Below, piece by piece: positions 16,983 through 26,246 of a DNA stretch of 57,947 nucleotides. The stretch is taken from assembly GCF_900110275.1 (NCBI RefSeq), contig NZ_FODC01000012.1:1-57947 (forward strand), in the 5' to 3' direction. A program made the position numbers and the translations under genes. Positions within the stretch are counted from its first letter, which is position 1; each line of letters opens with the position of its first letter. Under the pieces are notes generated by a model. The model was not told where the DNA came from, made no database searches, and worked only from the letters and a program-made list of their open reading frames with translations. Source of the stretch: Duganella sp. CF517 (GTDB lineage Bacteria > Pseudomonadota > Gammaproteobacteria > Burkholderiales > Burkholderiaceae_D).

Positions 16983-19900
16983 ATGCCCGACACCACGGCA
17001 ACCGGCCCAGAAACGTCCGCAAGAGACGATGGCGCCACCGCAGCACCTTCCCGACTGACGACCGTCAGCCTCGACGACAAATACACGGCGACCCACGGCG
17101 ACATCTTCCTGTCCGGCATCCAGGCGCTGGTGCGCCTGCCGATGATGCAGCGCGTGCGCGACCAGGCGGCCGGCTTGAACACGGCCGGCTTCATTTCCGG
17201 CTATCGCGGCTCGCCGCTGGGCGGCCTCGATGAGAACCTGTGGAAGGCCAAGCCGCATCTGGAAGCGCACCACGTGCAGTTCGTGCCGGGGGTGAACGAG
17301 GACTTGGCGGCGACCGCCGTCTGGGGCTCGCAGCAGGTCGATTTGATCGGCGAGGCCAAATACGACGGCGTGTTCGCCATGTGGTACGGCAAAGGACCGG
17401 GCGTGGACCGCTGCGGCGACGTCTTCAAACACATGAACCACGCCGGCACCTCGAAGCACGGCGGCGTGCTGCTGGTGGCGGGCGACGACCACGGCGCCTA
17501 TTCGTCGACCTTGCCGCACCAGTCGGACCACCTGTTCTCGGCGTCGATGATCCCGGTGCTGTATCCCTGTAACGTGCAGGAGTACCTCGATCTGGGCATC
17601 CACGGCTGGGCGATGTCGCGCTTTTCCGGTTGCACGGTGGCGTTCAAGGCGCTGGCCGACACGGTCGAATCGTCGGCCTCCGTCGATGCCGATCCGTTCC
17701 GCGTCGATGTCAAGATTCCGCTCGATTTCGTCATGCCGGAGGGCGGCCTGAATGCCCGCCTGTCGAGCATTCCGCTGGGCCAGCAGGCGCGCAATCAGGA
17801 AGCGCTGATGCAGGACTATAAAATCTACGCGGCGCTGGCGTACGCGCGCGAGAACAAACTCAATCACACCACCATCACCAGCCCGAACGCCAAGCTGGGG
17901 ATCATCGCGTCGGGCAAATCGTATCTGGACGTGCTCGAGGCGCTGGAGGAGCTGGGCATCGACGAGAACATGGCGGCCGATGTCGGCCTGCGCCTGTTCA
18001 AGGTGGCGATGCCATGGCCGCTGGAGCCGGACAGCGTGCGCGAATTCGCCCAGGGCCTCGACGAGATCCTGGTGGTCGAGGAAAAGCGCCAGATCGTCGA
18101 GTACCAATTGAAGGAGCAGCTGTACAACTGGCGCGACGACGTGCGCCCGCGCGTGATCGGCAAGTTCGACGAAAAAGGCGAGTGGGTGGCGCCGCGCGGC
18201 GAATGGCTGCTGACCTCCAAGGCCGACTTCTCGGTCTCGCAGGTGGCGCGCGTGATCGCCTCGCGCGTCAAGCGCCTGATCTCCGACCCGGTCACCTGCG
18301 ACCATATCAAGGCCCGCCTGACCTTCCTCGACGCCAAGGACGCGGTGCTGAAGAAGGCCATCAGCACGCCGTTCCGCCCGGCGTTCTACTGCTCCGGGTG
18401 CCCGCACAATACCTCCACCAAGGTCCCGGAGGGCAGCCTGGCGCTGGCCGGCATCGGCTGCCACGTGATGGCGACGTCGATCTACCCCGAGTTCAACAAA
18501 CTGACCACGCACATGGGCGGCGAAGGCGCGCCGTGGATCGGCCAGGCGGCTTTCTCCAAAATCCCGCACGTGTTCCAGAACCTCGGCGACGGCACCTATT
18601 TCCACTCCGGTTATCTGGCGATCCGCGCGGCGGTGGCGGCCAAGGTCAACATGACCTACAAGATCCTGTACAACGACGCCGTGGCGATGACCGGCGGCCA
18701 GCCGGTCGACGGCATCACGTCGGTGCCGATGATCGCCCAGCAGATGGCGGCCGAAGGCGTCAAACGCATCGCGCTGGTGACCGAGGACCTGGGCCGCTAC
18801 ACCGATCGCGGCGCGCTGCCGTCGCTGGTCAGCCTGCACGACCGCAAGGACATGGACGCCGTCCAGCGCGAGCTGCGCGAAGTGGAAGGCGTGTCGGTGC
18901 TGATCTACGACCAGACCTGCGCGGCCGAGAAGCGCCGCCGTCGCAAGAAAGGCGAATACCCCGACCCGGCCAAGCGCATGGTCATCAACGAAGCCGTGTG
19001 CGAAGGCTGCGGCGACTGCGGCGTGCAGTCGAACTGCACCTCGATCCTGCCGAAGGAAACGGAGTTCGGCCGCAAGCGCACCATCGATCAATCGTCGTGC
19101 AACAAGGACTATTCGTGCGTGAAGGGCTTCTGTCCGAGCTTCGTCACCGTCGAAGGCGGAACGCTGAAGAAAACCAAAACCGGGGTGGGCAAGTCCGATA
19201 ACGATGACGGCTTCGGCGCGCTGCCGGAACCCGAACTGCCATCGTGCGAGCAGCCCTACAACATCCTGATCAACGGCATCGGCGGCACCGGCGTGATCAC
19301 CGTCGGCGCGCTGATGGGCATGGCCGCGCACTTGGAAGGCAAAGGCGCGTCGGTGCTGGACATGACCGGCATGTCGCAGAAAAACGGCTCCGTCACCTCG
19401 CACGTCAAAGTGGCGAAGACGCCGGCGCACCTGCGCGCGCAGCGCATCGCCACCGGCGAGGCCGACGTCATCCTCGGCTGCGACATGTTGACCGCCGGCG
19501 CCGCCGACGCGGTGTCGAAGATGCGTCCCGGCCGCACGCTGGCGGTCATCAACCTGCACGAGCAGCCGCCGGGCACCTTCGCGCAGAACGCCGACTGGCA
19601 GTACCCGGTCGCCGAGGTGCGCGCGCTGATCGAGGAATCGGTCGGCGGCCCCGGCGCCGCCGATTTCATCGACGCCACCAAACTGGCCACGGCGCTGATG
19701 GGCGACTCCATCGCCGCCAATCTGTTCATGCTCGGTTACGCGTGGCAGCGGGGCCGGATTCCGTTGACCGAGGCGTCGCTGCTGCGCGCCATCGAACTCA
19801 ATGGCGTCGGCATCGCGTCCAACAAAAAGAGCTTCCTGTGGGGACGCCGCGCGGCCGTGGACCTGAAGCGCGTCGAGCGCGTGGCCACGCCGACGCAGGC

Positions 19901-20561
19901 GATCGTGGTGCAGATGCCGCAAAGCCTGGAGAACATCGTCGCCAAGCGCGTGCAGTTCCTGACCGACTACCAGAACGCCGCCTACGCCGCCACCTACGAG
20001 CAACTGGTGTCGCAGGTGCGCGCCAGGGAGACCGCGCTGGGACTGGGGAACAAGCTGTCGACCGCCGTGGCCAAGTACTACTTCAAGCTGATGGCGTACA
20101 AGGACGAATACGAGGTGGCGCGTTTGTACACGGACGGACGCTTCGTCGAGCAGCTCAAGCAGCAGTTCGAGGGCGACTTCTCGGTCAAGTTCAATCTGGC
20201 GCCGCCGCTGTTCGCCAAGAAGGACGCCAAGGGCCATTTGGTGAAGGCGGAATTCGGCTCGTGGATGTGGAGCGCCTTCAAGCTGCTGGCCAAGTTCAAG
20301 GGCTTGCGCGGCGGCGCGTTCGATGTCTTCGGCCGCAGCGACGAGCGCAAGATGGAGCGCGCGCTGATCGTCGAATATCGCGCGATGGTCACCGCTTTGA
20401 TCGGGGGGCTTACCGTGGAAAACCACGCGCTGGCCGTCGAACTGGCGGGGTTGCCGGAAAAAGTGCGCGGTTACGGTCACGTGAAGGAGAAGGCGGTGGC
20501 GCTCTTCCACGCCGAGAAGGCGCGCTTGATGGCGCAATTCGGCCAGCAGCGCGCCGCCTGA
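16983..20561 (+). CDS. Indolepyruvate ferredoxin oxidoreductase, fused alpha-beta form
   Basis: This 1192-residue thiamine-diphosphate enzyme is the single-chain fusion of IorA and IorB found in proteobacteria. The N-terminal pyrimidine-binding region (GFISGYRGSPLGGLDENLW) and the TPP region (FYCSGCPHNTSTKVP, GIGCHVMATSIYPE) are clear. A ferredoxin-like cluster motif, CEGCGDCGVQSNC, starts near residue 673, with further Cys in CNKDYSCVKGFC. The C-terminal gamma domain (INGIGGTGVITVGALMGMAA) completes the fold. It decarboxylates arylpyruvates from aromatic amino acids to aryl-acyl-CoA, passing electrons to ferredoxin. GGAGA precedes the ATG. Confidence 0.95.
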   Translation: MPDTTATGPETSARDDGATAAPSRLTTVSLDDKYTATHGDIFLSGIQALVRLPMMQRVRDQAAGLNTAGFISGYRGSPLGGLDENLWKAKPHLEAHHVQFVPGVNEDLAATAVWGSQQVDLIGEAKYDGVFAMWYGKGPGVDRCGDVFKHMNHAGTSKHGGVLLVAGDDHGAYSSTLPHQSDHLFSASMIPVLYPCNVQEYLDLGIHGWAMSRFSGCTVAFKALADTVESSASVDADPFRVDVKIPLDFVMPEGGLNARLSSIPLGQQARNQEALMQDYKIYAALAYARENKLNHTTITSPNAKLGIIASGKSYLDVLEALEELGIDENMAADVGLRLFKVAMPWPLEPDSVREFAQGLDEILVVEEKRQIVEYQLKEQLYNWRDDVRPRVIGKFDEKGEWVAPRGEWLLTSKADFSVSQVARVIASRVKRLISDPVTCDHIKARLTFLDAKDAVLKKAISTPFRPAFYCSGCPHNTSTKVPEGSLALAGIGCHVMATSIYPEFNKLTTHMGGEGAPWIGQAAFSKIPHVFQNLGDGTYFHSGYLAIRAAVAAKVNMTYKILYNDAVAMTGGQPVDGITSVPMIAQQMAAEGVKRIALVTEDLGRYTDRGALPSLVSLHDRKDMDAVQRELREVEGVSVLIYDQTCAAEKRRRRKKGEYPDPAKRMVINEAVCEGCGDCGVQSNCTSILPKETEFGRKRTIDQSSCNKDYSCVKGFCPSFVTVEGGTLKKTKTGVGKSDNDDGFGALPEPELPSCEQPYNILINGIGGTGVITVGALMGMAAHLEGKGASVLDMTGMSQKNGSVTSHVKVAKTPAHLRAQRIATGEADVILGCDMLTAGAADAVSKMRPGRTLAVINLHEQPPGTFAQNADWQYPVAEVRALIEESVGGPGAADFIDATKLATALMGDSIAANLFMLGYAWQRGRIPLTEASLLRAIELNGVGIASNKKSFLWGRRAAVDLKRVERVATPTQAIVVQMPQSLENIVAKRVQFLTDYQNAAYAATYEQLVSQVRARETALGLGNKLSTAVAKYYFKLMAYKDEYEVARLYTDGRFVEQLKQQFEGDFSVKFNLAPPLFAKKDAKGHLVKAEFGSWMWSAFKLLAKFKGLRGGAFDVFGRSDERKMERALIVEYRAMVTALIGGLTVENHALAVELAGLPEKVRGYGHVKEKAVALFHAEKARLMAQFGQQRAA

Positions 20562-20573
20562 TCGTAAAAGCTT

Positions 20574-20597
20574 ACGTTTACGTAAACGTCATATAAT
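20574..20597 (+). promoter_or_regulatory. icmF promoter with 16-bp palindromic operator
   Basis: A perfect 16-bp palindrome, ACGTTTACGTAAACGT (20574-20589), is followed two bases later by TATAAT (20592-20597). The palindrome therefore overlaps the -35 to -10 spacer, where a repressor would block initiation. The TATAAT lies 43 bases before the icmF ATG. The ACGTAAACG core resembles sites reported for MerR-family LiuR regulators of branched-chain acyl-CoA degradation; this match is from memory. Confidence 0.7.
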
Positions 20598-20639
20598 AAA
20601 TGTACGACATAGATCGACGCACAGAATAGAAGGGACACC

Positions 20640-23600
20640 ATGAACGACCTCTCCGCTCCGACCATCGCGGCAGTGCCGGATCAACCGCGCCTGGCCAACA
20701 AAATCCGCTTCGTCACCGCCGCCTCGCTGTTCGACGGCCACGACGCCTCGATCAACATCATGCGCCGCATCCTGCAATCGAACGGCGTGGAGGTGGTCCA
20801 CCTGGGCCACAACCGCTCGGTCGACGAGGTGGTCACCGCCGCCCTGGCGGAGGACGTGCAGGGCATCGCCATCTCCAGCTACCAGGGCGGCCATGTCGAA
20901 TACTTCAAGTACATGATCGACCTGCTGCGCCAGCGCGGCGGCGCGCATATCAAGGTGTTCGGCGGCGGCGGCGGCGTCATCGTCCCCGACGAAATCGCCG
21001 ACCTGCATGCCTACGGCGTCACGCGGATTTTCAGCCCGGAGGACGGCCAGCGCATGGGGCTCGTCGGCATGATCCAGTGGATGGTGCAACAGTGCGACAT
21101 CGACTTGTCGCAGTATTCCCCGACCTCGCTGGCGCCGCTGCGCGAAGGCGACGTGGCCTCGCGCCACCGCCCGCTGGCGCAGTTGATCACCGCGCTGGAA
21201 AACGACAAGGCCGCGCCGGCGCTGCGCACCGAAATCCTGGCCGCCGCCGAGGGCCTGCCCGTGCCGACCTTGGGCATCACCGGCACCGGCGGCGCCGGCA
21301 AATCGTCGCTGACAGATGAACTGATACGCCGCATCCGCCTCGACCAGGGCGACGCGCTCAACATCGCCATCATCTCGATCGACCCGTCGCGCCGCAAATC
21401 CGGCGGCGCGCTGCTGGGCGACCGTATCCGCATGAACGCGATCAATCCATGGGCAACCAATGGCCAACTTCAGAGCCGCGTGTTCATGCGATCGCTGGCC
21501 ACGCGCGAGGCGGGTTCGGAAATCTCGGAGGCGCTGCCGGACGTCATCGCCGCCTGCAAGGTGGCCGGCTTCGATCTGGTCATCGTCGAAACCTCCGGCA
21601 TCGGCCAGGGCGACGCCGCCATCGTGCCGCACGTGGACGTGTCGATGTATGTGATGACGCCGGAATTCGGCGCCGCCTCGCAGCTGGAAAAAATCGACAT
21701 GCTCGATTTCGCCGACTTCATCGCGATCAACAAGTTCGATCGCAAGGGATCGCAGGACGCGCTGCGCGACGTCGCCAAGCAGTACCAGCGCAACCGCGAG
21801 CTGTGGAGCGTGCGCCCCGAGGAGATGCCGGTCTACGGCACGCAGGCGTCGCGTTTCAACGACGACGGCGTCACCGCGCTGTATCAAGGACTGCTGCCGA
21901 AGCTGGCGCAATTCGGCCTGCCGACCAGGGCGGGCAAACTGCCGGCGGTGTCGCTGCGCCACTCCAGCGGTAAAAACGTCATCGTGCCGCCGGCGCGCGC
22001 CCGCTACCTGGCGGAGATCGCCGACACCGTGCGTGGCTACCATCGCTTCACGCGCAAGCAGGTGACGCTGGCGCGCGAACGCCAGCAACTGACGGAATCG
22101 AAACGCATGCTGGCGCTGGCGCATAAAAGCGCCGATTTTGATGATGTCATCGCCGACCGCGACGCGGCGATGGACGCCGGCGCCAAGAAGCTGCTTGCCG
22201 GCTGGCCGGAGATGCAGGCCGCCTACGCCGGCGACGACTACGTCGTCAAAATCCGCGACAAGGAAATCCGTACCCGCCTGGTGCAGCACACGCTGTCGGG
22301 CACCAAGATCCGCAAGGTCGCGCTACCGCGCTACGAGGACCACGGCGAAATCCTGCGCTTCCTGATGCTGGAAAACGTCCCCGGCTCGTTCCCGTTCACC
22401 GCCGGCGTGTTCCCGTTCAAGCGCGAGGGCGAAGACCCGACACGCATGTTCGCCGGCGAAGGCGACGCCTTCCGCACCAACCGCCGCTTCAAGCTGGTCT
22501 CCACCGGCATGGACGCCAAGCGCCTTTCGACCGCGTTCGACTCGGTGACCCTGTACGGCGCCGATCCTGCGCCGCGTCCGGACATCTACGGCAAGGTCGG
22601 CAACTCCGGCGTCTCGATCGCCACCCTCGACGACATGAAGGTGCTGTACGACGGCTTCAACCTGTGCAGCCCGAGCACCTCGGTCTCGATGACCATCAAC
22701 GGCCCGGCGCCGACCATCCTGGCGATGTTCATGAACACCGCCGTCGACCAGCAGATCGAGCGCTTCGTCGAAGAACACAAGCGCCAGCCGGACGCCGACG
22801 AAGCGGCCAAGCTGCGCGAATGGGTGCTGCAAAACGTGCGCGGCACCGTGCAGGCGGACATCCTGAAGGAAGACCAGGGCCAGAACACCTGCATCTTCTC
22901 GACCGAATTCTCGCTCAAGGTGATGGGCGACATCCAGCAGTACTTCGTCGAACACCAGGTGCGCAATTTCTACTCGGTGTCGATCTCCGGCTACCACATC
23001 GCCGAAGCGGGCGCGAACCCGATCTCGCAGCTGGCCTTCACCTTGTCGAACGGCTTCACGTTCGTCGAAGCCTACCTGGCGCGCGGCATGAACATCGACG
23101 ACTTCGCGCCCAACCTGTCGTTCTTCTTCTCCAACGGCATGGACCCGGAATACACGGTGCTCGGCCGCGTCGCCCGCCGCCTGTGGGCGGTGGCGATGCG
23201 CGACAAGTACGGCGCCAACGACCGCTCGCAAAAGCTCAAGTACCACGTGCAAACGTCGGGCCGCTCGCTGCACGCGCAGGAGATCGACTTCAACGACATC
23301 CGCACCACCCTGCAGGCGCTGATCGCCATCTACGACAACTGCAACTCGCTGCACACCAACGCCTACGACGAGGCGATCACCACGCCGACCGACGAATCGG
23401 TGCGCAGGGCCTTGGCGATCCAGCTGATCATCAACCGCGAATGGGGCCTGGCCAAGAACGAGAATCCGAACCAGGGCTCGTTCATCTTGGAGGAGTTGAC
23501 GGATCTGGTGGAGGAAGCGGTGCTGCAGGAGTTCGAACGCATCGCCGAGCGTGGCGGCGTGTTGGGCGCGATGGAAACCGGCTACCAGCGCGGCAAGATC

Positions 23601-23939
23601 CAGGAAGAGTCGATGCTGTACGAGCACCAGAAGCACGACGGCACGCTGCCCATCATCGGCGTCAACACCTTCCGCAATCCGAAGGCGACCGGCGAGCCGC
23701 AAAAGATCGAACTGGCCCGCTCCACCGACGACGAAAAGCAATCGCAGCTCAAGCGGCTGGAGGACTTCCACCAACTTCACGCGGCCCACGCGCCGCAGGC
23801 GCTGGCGGCGTTGCAGCAAGCGGCGATCGACAACGAGAACGTGTTCGAAAAGCTGATGGACGCGGTGCGCGTCTGCTCGCTGGGGCAGATCACCACCGCG
23901 CTGTTCGAAGTAGGCGGCCAGTACCGCCGCAACATGTGA
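20640..23939 (+). CDS. icmF: Fused isobutyryl-CoA mutase IcmF
   Basis: The 1099-residue protein contains all three modules of IcmF. An N-terminal B12-binding domain carries the DGHD motif with the cobalt-ligand His at residue 34. A MeaI-type G-protein chaperone has the P-loop GTGGAGKS at about 216-223, plus VETSGIGQGD. The C-terminal mutase barrel runs from about 560 (VTLYGADPAPRPDIYGKVGN, INGPAPTILAMFMNTAVDQ, QSNGV-type loops replaced by QTSGRSLHAQEI). It interconverts isobutyryl- and n-butyryl-CoA with adenosylcobalamin; some IcmF enzymes also act on pivalyl/isovaleryl-CoA. It is probably monocistronic behind its own palindrome-controlled promoter. Confidence 0.96.
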   Translation: MNDLSAPTIAAVPDQPRLANKIRFVTAASLFDGHDASINIMRRILQSNGVEVVHLGHNRSVDEVVTAALAEDVQGIAISSYQGGHVEYFKYMIDLLRQRGGAHIKVFGGGGGVIVPDEIADLHAYGVTRIFSPEDGQRMGLVGMIQWMVQQCDIDLSQYSPTSLAPLREGDVASRHRPLAQLITALENDKAAPALRTEILAAAEGLPVPTLGITGTGGAGKSSLTDELIRRIRLDQGDALNIAIISIDPSRRKSGGALLGDRIRMNAINPWATNGQLQSRVFMRSLATREAGSEISEALPDVIAACKVAGFDLVIVETSGIGQGDAAIVPHVDVSMYVMTPEFGAASQLEKIDMLDFADFIAINKFDRKGSQDALRDVAKQYQRNRELWSVRPEEMPVYGTQASRFNDDGVTALYQGLLPKLAQFGLPTRAGKLPAVSLRHSSGKNVIVPPARARYLAEIADTVRGYHRFTRKQVTLARERQQLTESKRMLALAHKSADFDDVIADRDAAMDAGAKKLLAGWPEMQAAYAGDDYVVKIRDKEIRTRLVQHTLSGTKIRKVALPRYEDHGEILRFLMLENVPGSFPFTAGVFPFKREGEDPTRMFAGEGDAFRTNRRFKLVSTGMDAKRLSTAFDSVTLYGADPAPRPDIYGKVGNSGVSIATLDDMKVLYDGFNLCSPSTSVSMTINGPAPTILAMFMNTAVDQQIERFVEEHKRQPDADEAAKLREWVLQNVRGTVQADILKEDQGQNTCIFSTEFSLKVMGDIQQYFVEHQVRNFYSVSISGYHIAEAGANPISQLAFTLSNGFTFVEAYLARGMNIDDFAPNLSFFFSNGMDPEYTVLGRVARRLWAVAMRDKYGANDRSQKLKYHVQTSGRSLHAQEIDFNDIRTTLQALIAIYDNCNSLHTNAYDEAITTPTDESVRRALAIQLIINREWGLAKNENPNQGSFILEELTDLVEEAVLQEFERIAERGGVLGAMETGYQRGKIQEESMLYEHQKHDGTLPIIGVNTFRNPKATGEPQKIELARSTDDEKQSQLKRLEDFHQLHAAHAPQALAALQQAAIDNENVFEKLMDAVRVCSLGQITTALFEVGGQYRRNM

Positions 23940-23966
23940 GCTTCCGCAGGCCGGTATCGCCGCCGG

Positions 23967-24407
23967 CTACGGTTTGAAATGCGGGCCGGCCCCCTCCTGC
24001 GCCAATGCATCCTGTGCATTGCGCAGCGGGCAGGCCTTCAGCGACAGACAGCCGCACCCGATGCACCCGTCCAGTTGATCGCGCAACTGGGTCAAGGTCC
24101 GGATGCGCTCCTCCAGCTCCAGCTTCCACGCCGCCGACAGCCGGCGCCAGTCCGCCACGGTCGGCGTGCGCCCGGACGGCAACGCATTCAACGCCTCGGC
24201 GATAGCCGCCAGCGGCATGCCTACCCGTTGCGCCACCTTGATCACGGCCAGCCGGCGCAGCACCGAGCGCGCGTAGCGCCGCTGGTTGCCGCCGGAGCGC
24301 ACGGAATGGATCAAGCCCTTGGCCTCATAAAAGTGCAATGCCGATACCGCCACGCCGGCGCGCTCGGCCAACTCGCCGACGCCCAGTTCCTTCGGTGGAG
24401 ACGCCAT
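23967..24407 (-). CDS. soxR: Redox-sensitive MerR-family regulator SoxR
   Basis: The 146-residue product has a MerR HTH (LGVGELAERAGVAVSALHFY, then EAKGLIHSVRSGGNQRRYAR), a dimerisation helix (WKLELEERIRTLTQLRDQLD) and the SoxR [2Fe-2S] motif CIGCGCLSLKAC, with Cys at 115, 118, 120 and 126 in the exact CX2CXCX5C spacing. It senses redox-cycling compounds through oxidation of the cluster. There is no soxS here; as in most non-enteric bacteria it should act directly on target genes. The Rid-family gene is divergent, with a SoxR-type promoter between them. Confidence 0.96.
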   Translation of the reverse strand: MASPPKELGVGELAERAGVAVSALHFYEAKGLIHSVRSGGNQRRYARSVLRRLAVIKVAQRVGMPLAAIAEALNALPSGRTPTVADWRRLSAAWKLELEERIRTLTQLRDQLDGCIGCGCLSLKACPLRNAQDALAQEGAGPHFKP

Positions 24408-24416
24408 ATAAAATCC

Positions 24417-24447
24417 TTGACCTCAAGTTAAGTTGAGATTTTATAGT
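24417..24447 (+). promoter_or_regulatory. SoxR box promoter of the Rid-family gene
   Basis: A -35 element TTGACC (24417-24422) and a -10 element TATAGT (24442-24447) are separated by 19 bp, the over-long spacer used by MerR-family activators. The spacer holds an imperfect palindrome, CTCAAGTTAAGTTGAG (24422-24437), nearly identical to the E. coli soxS operator core (CTCAAGTTAACTTGAG). The site lies between the divergent soxR and the Rid gene. Confidence 0.88.
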
Positions 24448-24477
24448 GTTCGGACATTCATCACACGAAAGGGCGCC

Positions 24478-24879
24478 ATGCGTCAGCTTGAATTCATCAA
24501 CCCACCCGGTTTGTACGACCCGCGTCCCAACGGCTACAGCCACGTCGTCGTCGCCGAGGCGTCGGCGCGCCTGATCTATATCGCCGGACAGGGCGGAGAA
24601 ACCGCTGACGGCGTGCTGTCGGAGGATTTTGGAACGCAAGTGAAGCAGGCGCTGGGCAACCTGCAAACCGCGCTGAACGCCGCCGACGCCAGTCTCGCCA
24701 ACGTCGCCAAGCTCACAGTACTGATCGTCGACCACAGCGAAGAACGCCTGCGCATTTTCGGCGACGCGCTGGTCGACGTGTGGGGCGACAATCCCGCCCC
24801 CGCCTGCACATTGATTCCGGTTCCGCGCCTGGCGCTGGACGGCATGCTGTTCGAGATCGAAGCGACCGCGATCGGATGA
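24478..24879 (+). CDS. Rid-family (YjgF/YER057c) protein, SoxR target, without the RidA arginine
   Basis: The 133-residue product has the Rid/chorismate-mutase-like fold pattern: YIAGQGGETADG, FGTQVKQALGNLQTAL, VAKLTVLIVDHSEERL, FEIEATAIG. RidA enamine/imine deaminases have a catalytic Arg in a PARS-type motif. Aligning by eye, this protein reads PACTLIPVPRL there, so the Arg is replaced by Cys. It is therefore unlikely to be a canonical RidA deaminase; some Rid subgroups lack this residue. The ATG at 24478 has AAGGG upstream. It sits behind the SoxR box, implying induction by redox stress. Confidence 0.9.
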   Translation: MRQLEFINPPGLYDPRPNGYSHVVVAEASARLIYIAGQGGETADGVLSEDFGTQVKQALGNLQTALNAADASLANVAKLTVLIVDHSEERLRIFGDALVDVWGDNPAPACTLIPVPRLALDGMLFEIEATAIG

Positions 24880-24880
24880 A

Positions 24881-25008
24881 CAACAGACCGGGGTCAAGTC
24901 TGACAATCGGACACGAGATCAGCCGTATCAACTCATAACGGTCCCAACAGACCGGGGTCAAGTCTGACAATCGGACACGAGATCAGCCGTATCAACTCAT
25001 AACGGTCC
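24881..25008. repeat. Tandem duplication of a 64-bp unit
   Basis: Two copies, 24881-24944 and 24945-25008, are near-identical over 64 bp, each beginning CAACAGACCGGGGTCAAGTC and ending CATAACGGTCC. They begin two bases after the Rid-gene stop codon. The second copy also forms the left arm of the cruciform described separately. Confidence 0.92.
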
Positions 25009-25040
25009 AGTTCGTGTCCGAATGTCAGACTTGACCCCGG
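24952..25040. repeat. REP/BIME-like inverted repeat
   Basis: A 29-bp arm (24952-24980, beginning CCGGGGTCAAGTCTGACA) is matched in inverse orientation by 25012-25040 (ending TGTCAGACTTGACCCCGG) with one mismatch. The 31-bp loop contains a further CCGT/ACGG inversion. Lying between the convergent Rid and LacI genes, it may stop transcription from both sides. The composition and doublet layout resemble REPIN/BIME elements mobilised by REP-associated tyrosine transposases. No transposase gene is present here. Confidence 0.8.
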
Positions 25041-25043
25041 CGT

Positions 25044-26057
25044 TTAAAGCGGTAGGCACGGCCCGACCGTGGTCCCGGCCAAGAACACCGGCTGCCACAG
25101 CTCGTGCAATTCGCCCGCCGGCGTGCCGTCGATCAGCGCCAGCAGCATCTGGATCATGCGCGCGCCGGCCTTGGCCGGCTCCGGCTGGTCGATCGTGGTG
25201 ACGTTGGCGCCGGCCAGCGTGTCGGCCATGCTGCCCCAGACGATGATCGACATTTCCTTGCCCATTTCGATGCCGGCGTCGCGCAAGGCGCGCACGGCGC
25301 CGATGCCGGCGATGTTGTTGTCGACGATGACGGCGCTCGGACGCGGCGAGCACGCCAGCAATTGCTGCATCGCCTGGTAACCGCTGCGTCGGTCCAGCTT
25401 GCTATCGACCAGGTAGCGCGGATCGACCGCCAGGCCCGCCGCCGCCATCGAGGCAACGAAACTGTCGCGGCGCTGACGCGCGAAGTTCATCTCCAACGGC
25501 GCGCTGATCAACGCCACGCGCTTGTGCCCCCACGCCAGCAAGCGCTCCATCGCCATGCTGGTGCCGGAGGCGTTGTCATAGTCGAACCACGCGTAAGGCG
25601 TGTCGAGCTCGGTGCGGCCGTAGGCGATGAACGGGAATTTGGACTTGCTGAGGAAGGCGACGCGCTCGTCGCGCACCAAGGTGCGGGCCACCACCAGGCC
25701 GTCGACGCGGCGTCCCAGCACGGTCTGCTGGTAGGAGCGCTGCTCGGCGTTCGGCGACACCGGCGCGATGATCAGGTTCTTGCCGACATCCTCGAGCGCG
25801 GCCGACATGCCGGACACCACGTCCAGGAACATCGGATCGCCCAGGTCGGACGGCAGCAGCGGATAAATGATGCCGAACACATTGGTGCGGCCCAGCGCGA
25901 GGCTGCGCGCAAGCGGATTGGGCTGGTAGCCGGCCTCCTTGGCGGCCTTCAGCACACGCTCGCGCGTGCGGACATTGACCTCAGGGTAACCGTTTAACGC
26001 CCGGCTCACAGTAGTCTTCGACATGCCGAGAAACTTTGCCAGGAGCTGAAGATTCAT
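25044..26057 (-). CDS. LacI-family transcriptional regulator
   Basis: The start at 26057 is preferred over an in-frame ATG at 26081 because a TATAAT box lies at 26089-26084 on the same strand and would put the upstream ATG outside the transcript. The 337-residue product has the LacI HTH (LAKFLGMSKTTVSRALNGYP) and hinge (NPLARSLALGRTNVFGIIYP), then a periplasmic-binding-protein-like domain (SAVIVDNNIAGIGAVRAL, VTTIDQPEPAKAGARMI). No sugar genes adjoin it, so its effector and targets are not visible. Confidence 0.92.
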   Translation of the reverse strand: MNLQLLAKFLGMSKTTVSRALNGYPEVNVRTRERVLKAAKEAGYQPNPLARSLALGRTNVFGIIYPLLPSDLGDPMFLDVVSGMSAALEDVGKNLIIAPVSPNAEQRSYQQTVLGRRVDGLVVARTLVRDERVAFLSKSKFPFIAYGRTELDTPYAWFDYDNASGTSMAMERLLAWGHKRVALISAPLEMNFARQRRDSFVASMAAAGLAVDPRYLVDSKLDRRSGYQAMQQLLACSPRPSAVIVDNNIAGIGAVRALRDAGIEMGKEMSIIVWGSMADTLAGANVTTIDQPEPAKAGARMIQMLLALIDGTPAGELHELWQPVFLAGTTVGPCLPL

Positions 26058-26246
26058 AGAGAAACGCTCAATGTTGATCATTGATTATAGCGGCGCGGTC
26101 GAGCCCGCCGCCACAGCGATCGCTTGTTCCATTGAGAAATACAACACTCGGCGGACCGTTGCCTGTCGTCCGCCGTCGCCTGCCCCCGGGAATATATGGC
26201 GCCCCCACCTCATCGCGGCCGGGCCACTGCCAACCCGGCGGCGGAC

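Noticed and set aside
16863..20537. A 1224-codon open frame on the minus strand
   Set aside because: It lies antisense to the indolepyruvate oxidoreductase gene, which has all family motifs; the frame shows none.
24881..25008. CRISPR-like direct repeat
   Set aside because: Only two adjacent copies with no spacer, and no cas genes; better explained as a duplicated REP-type element.
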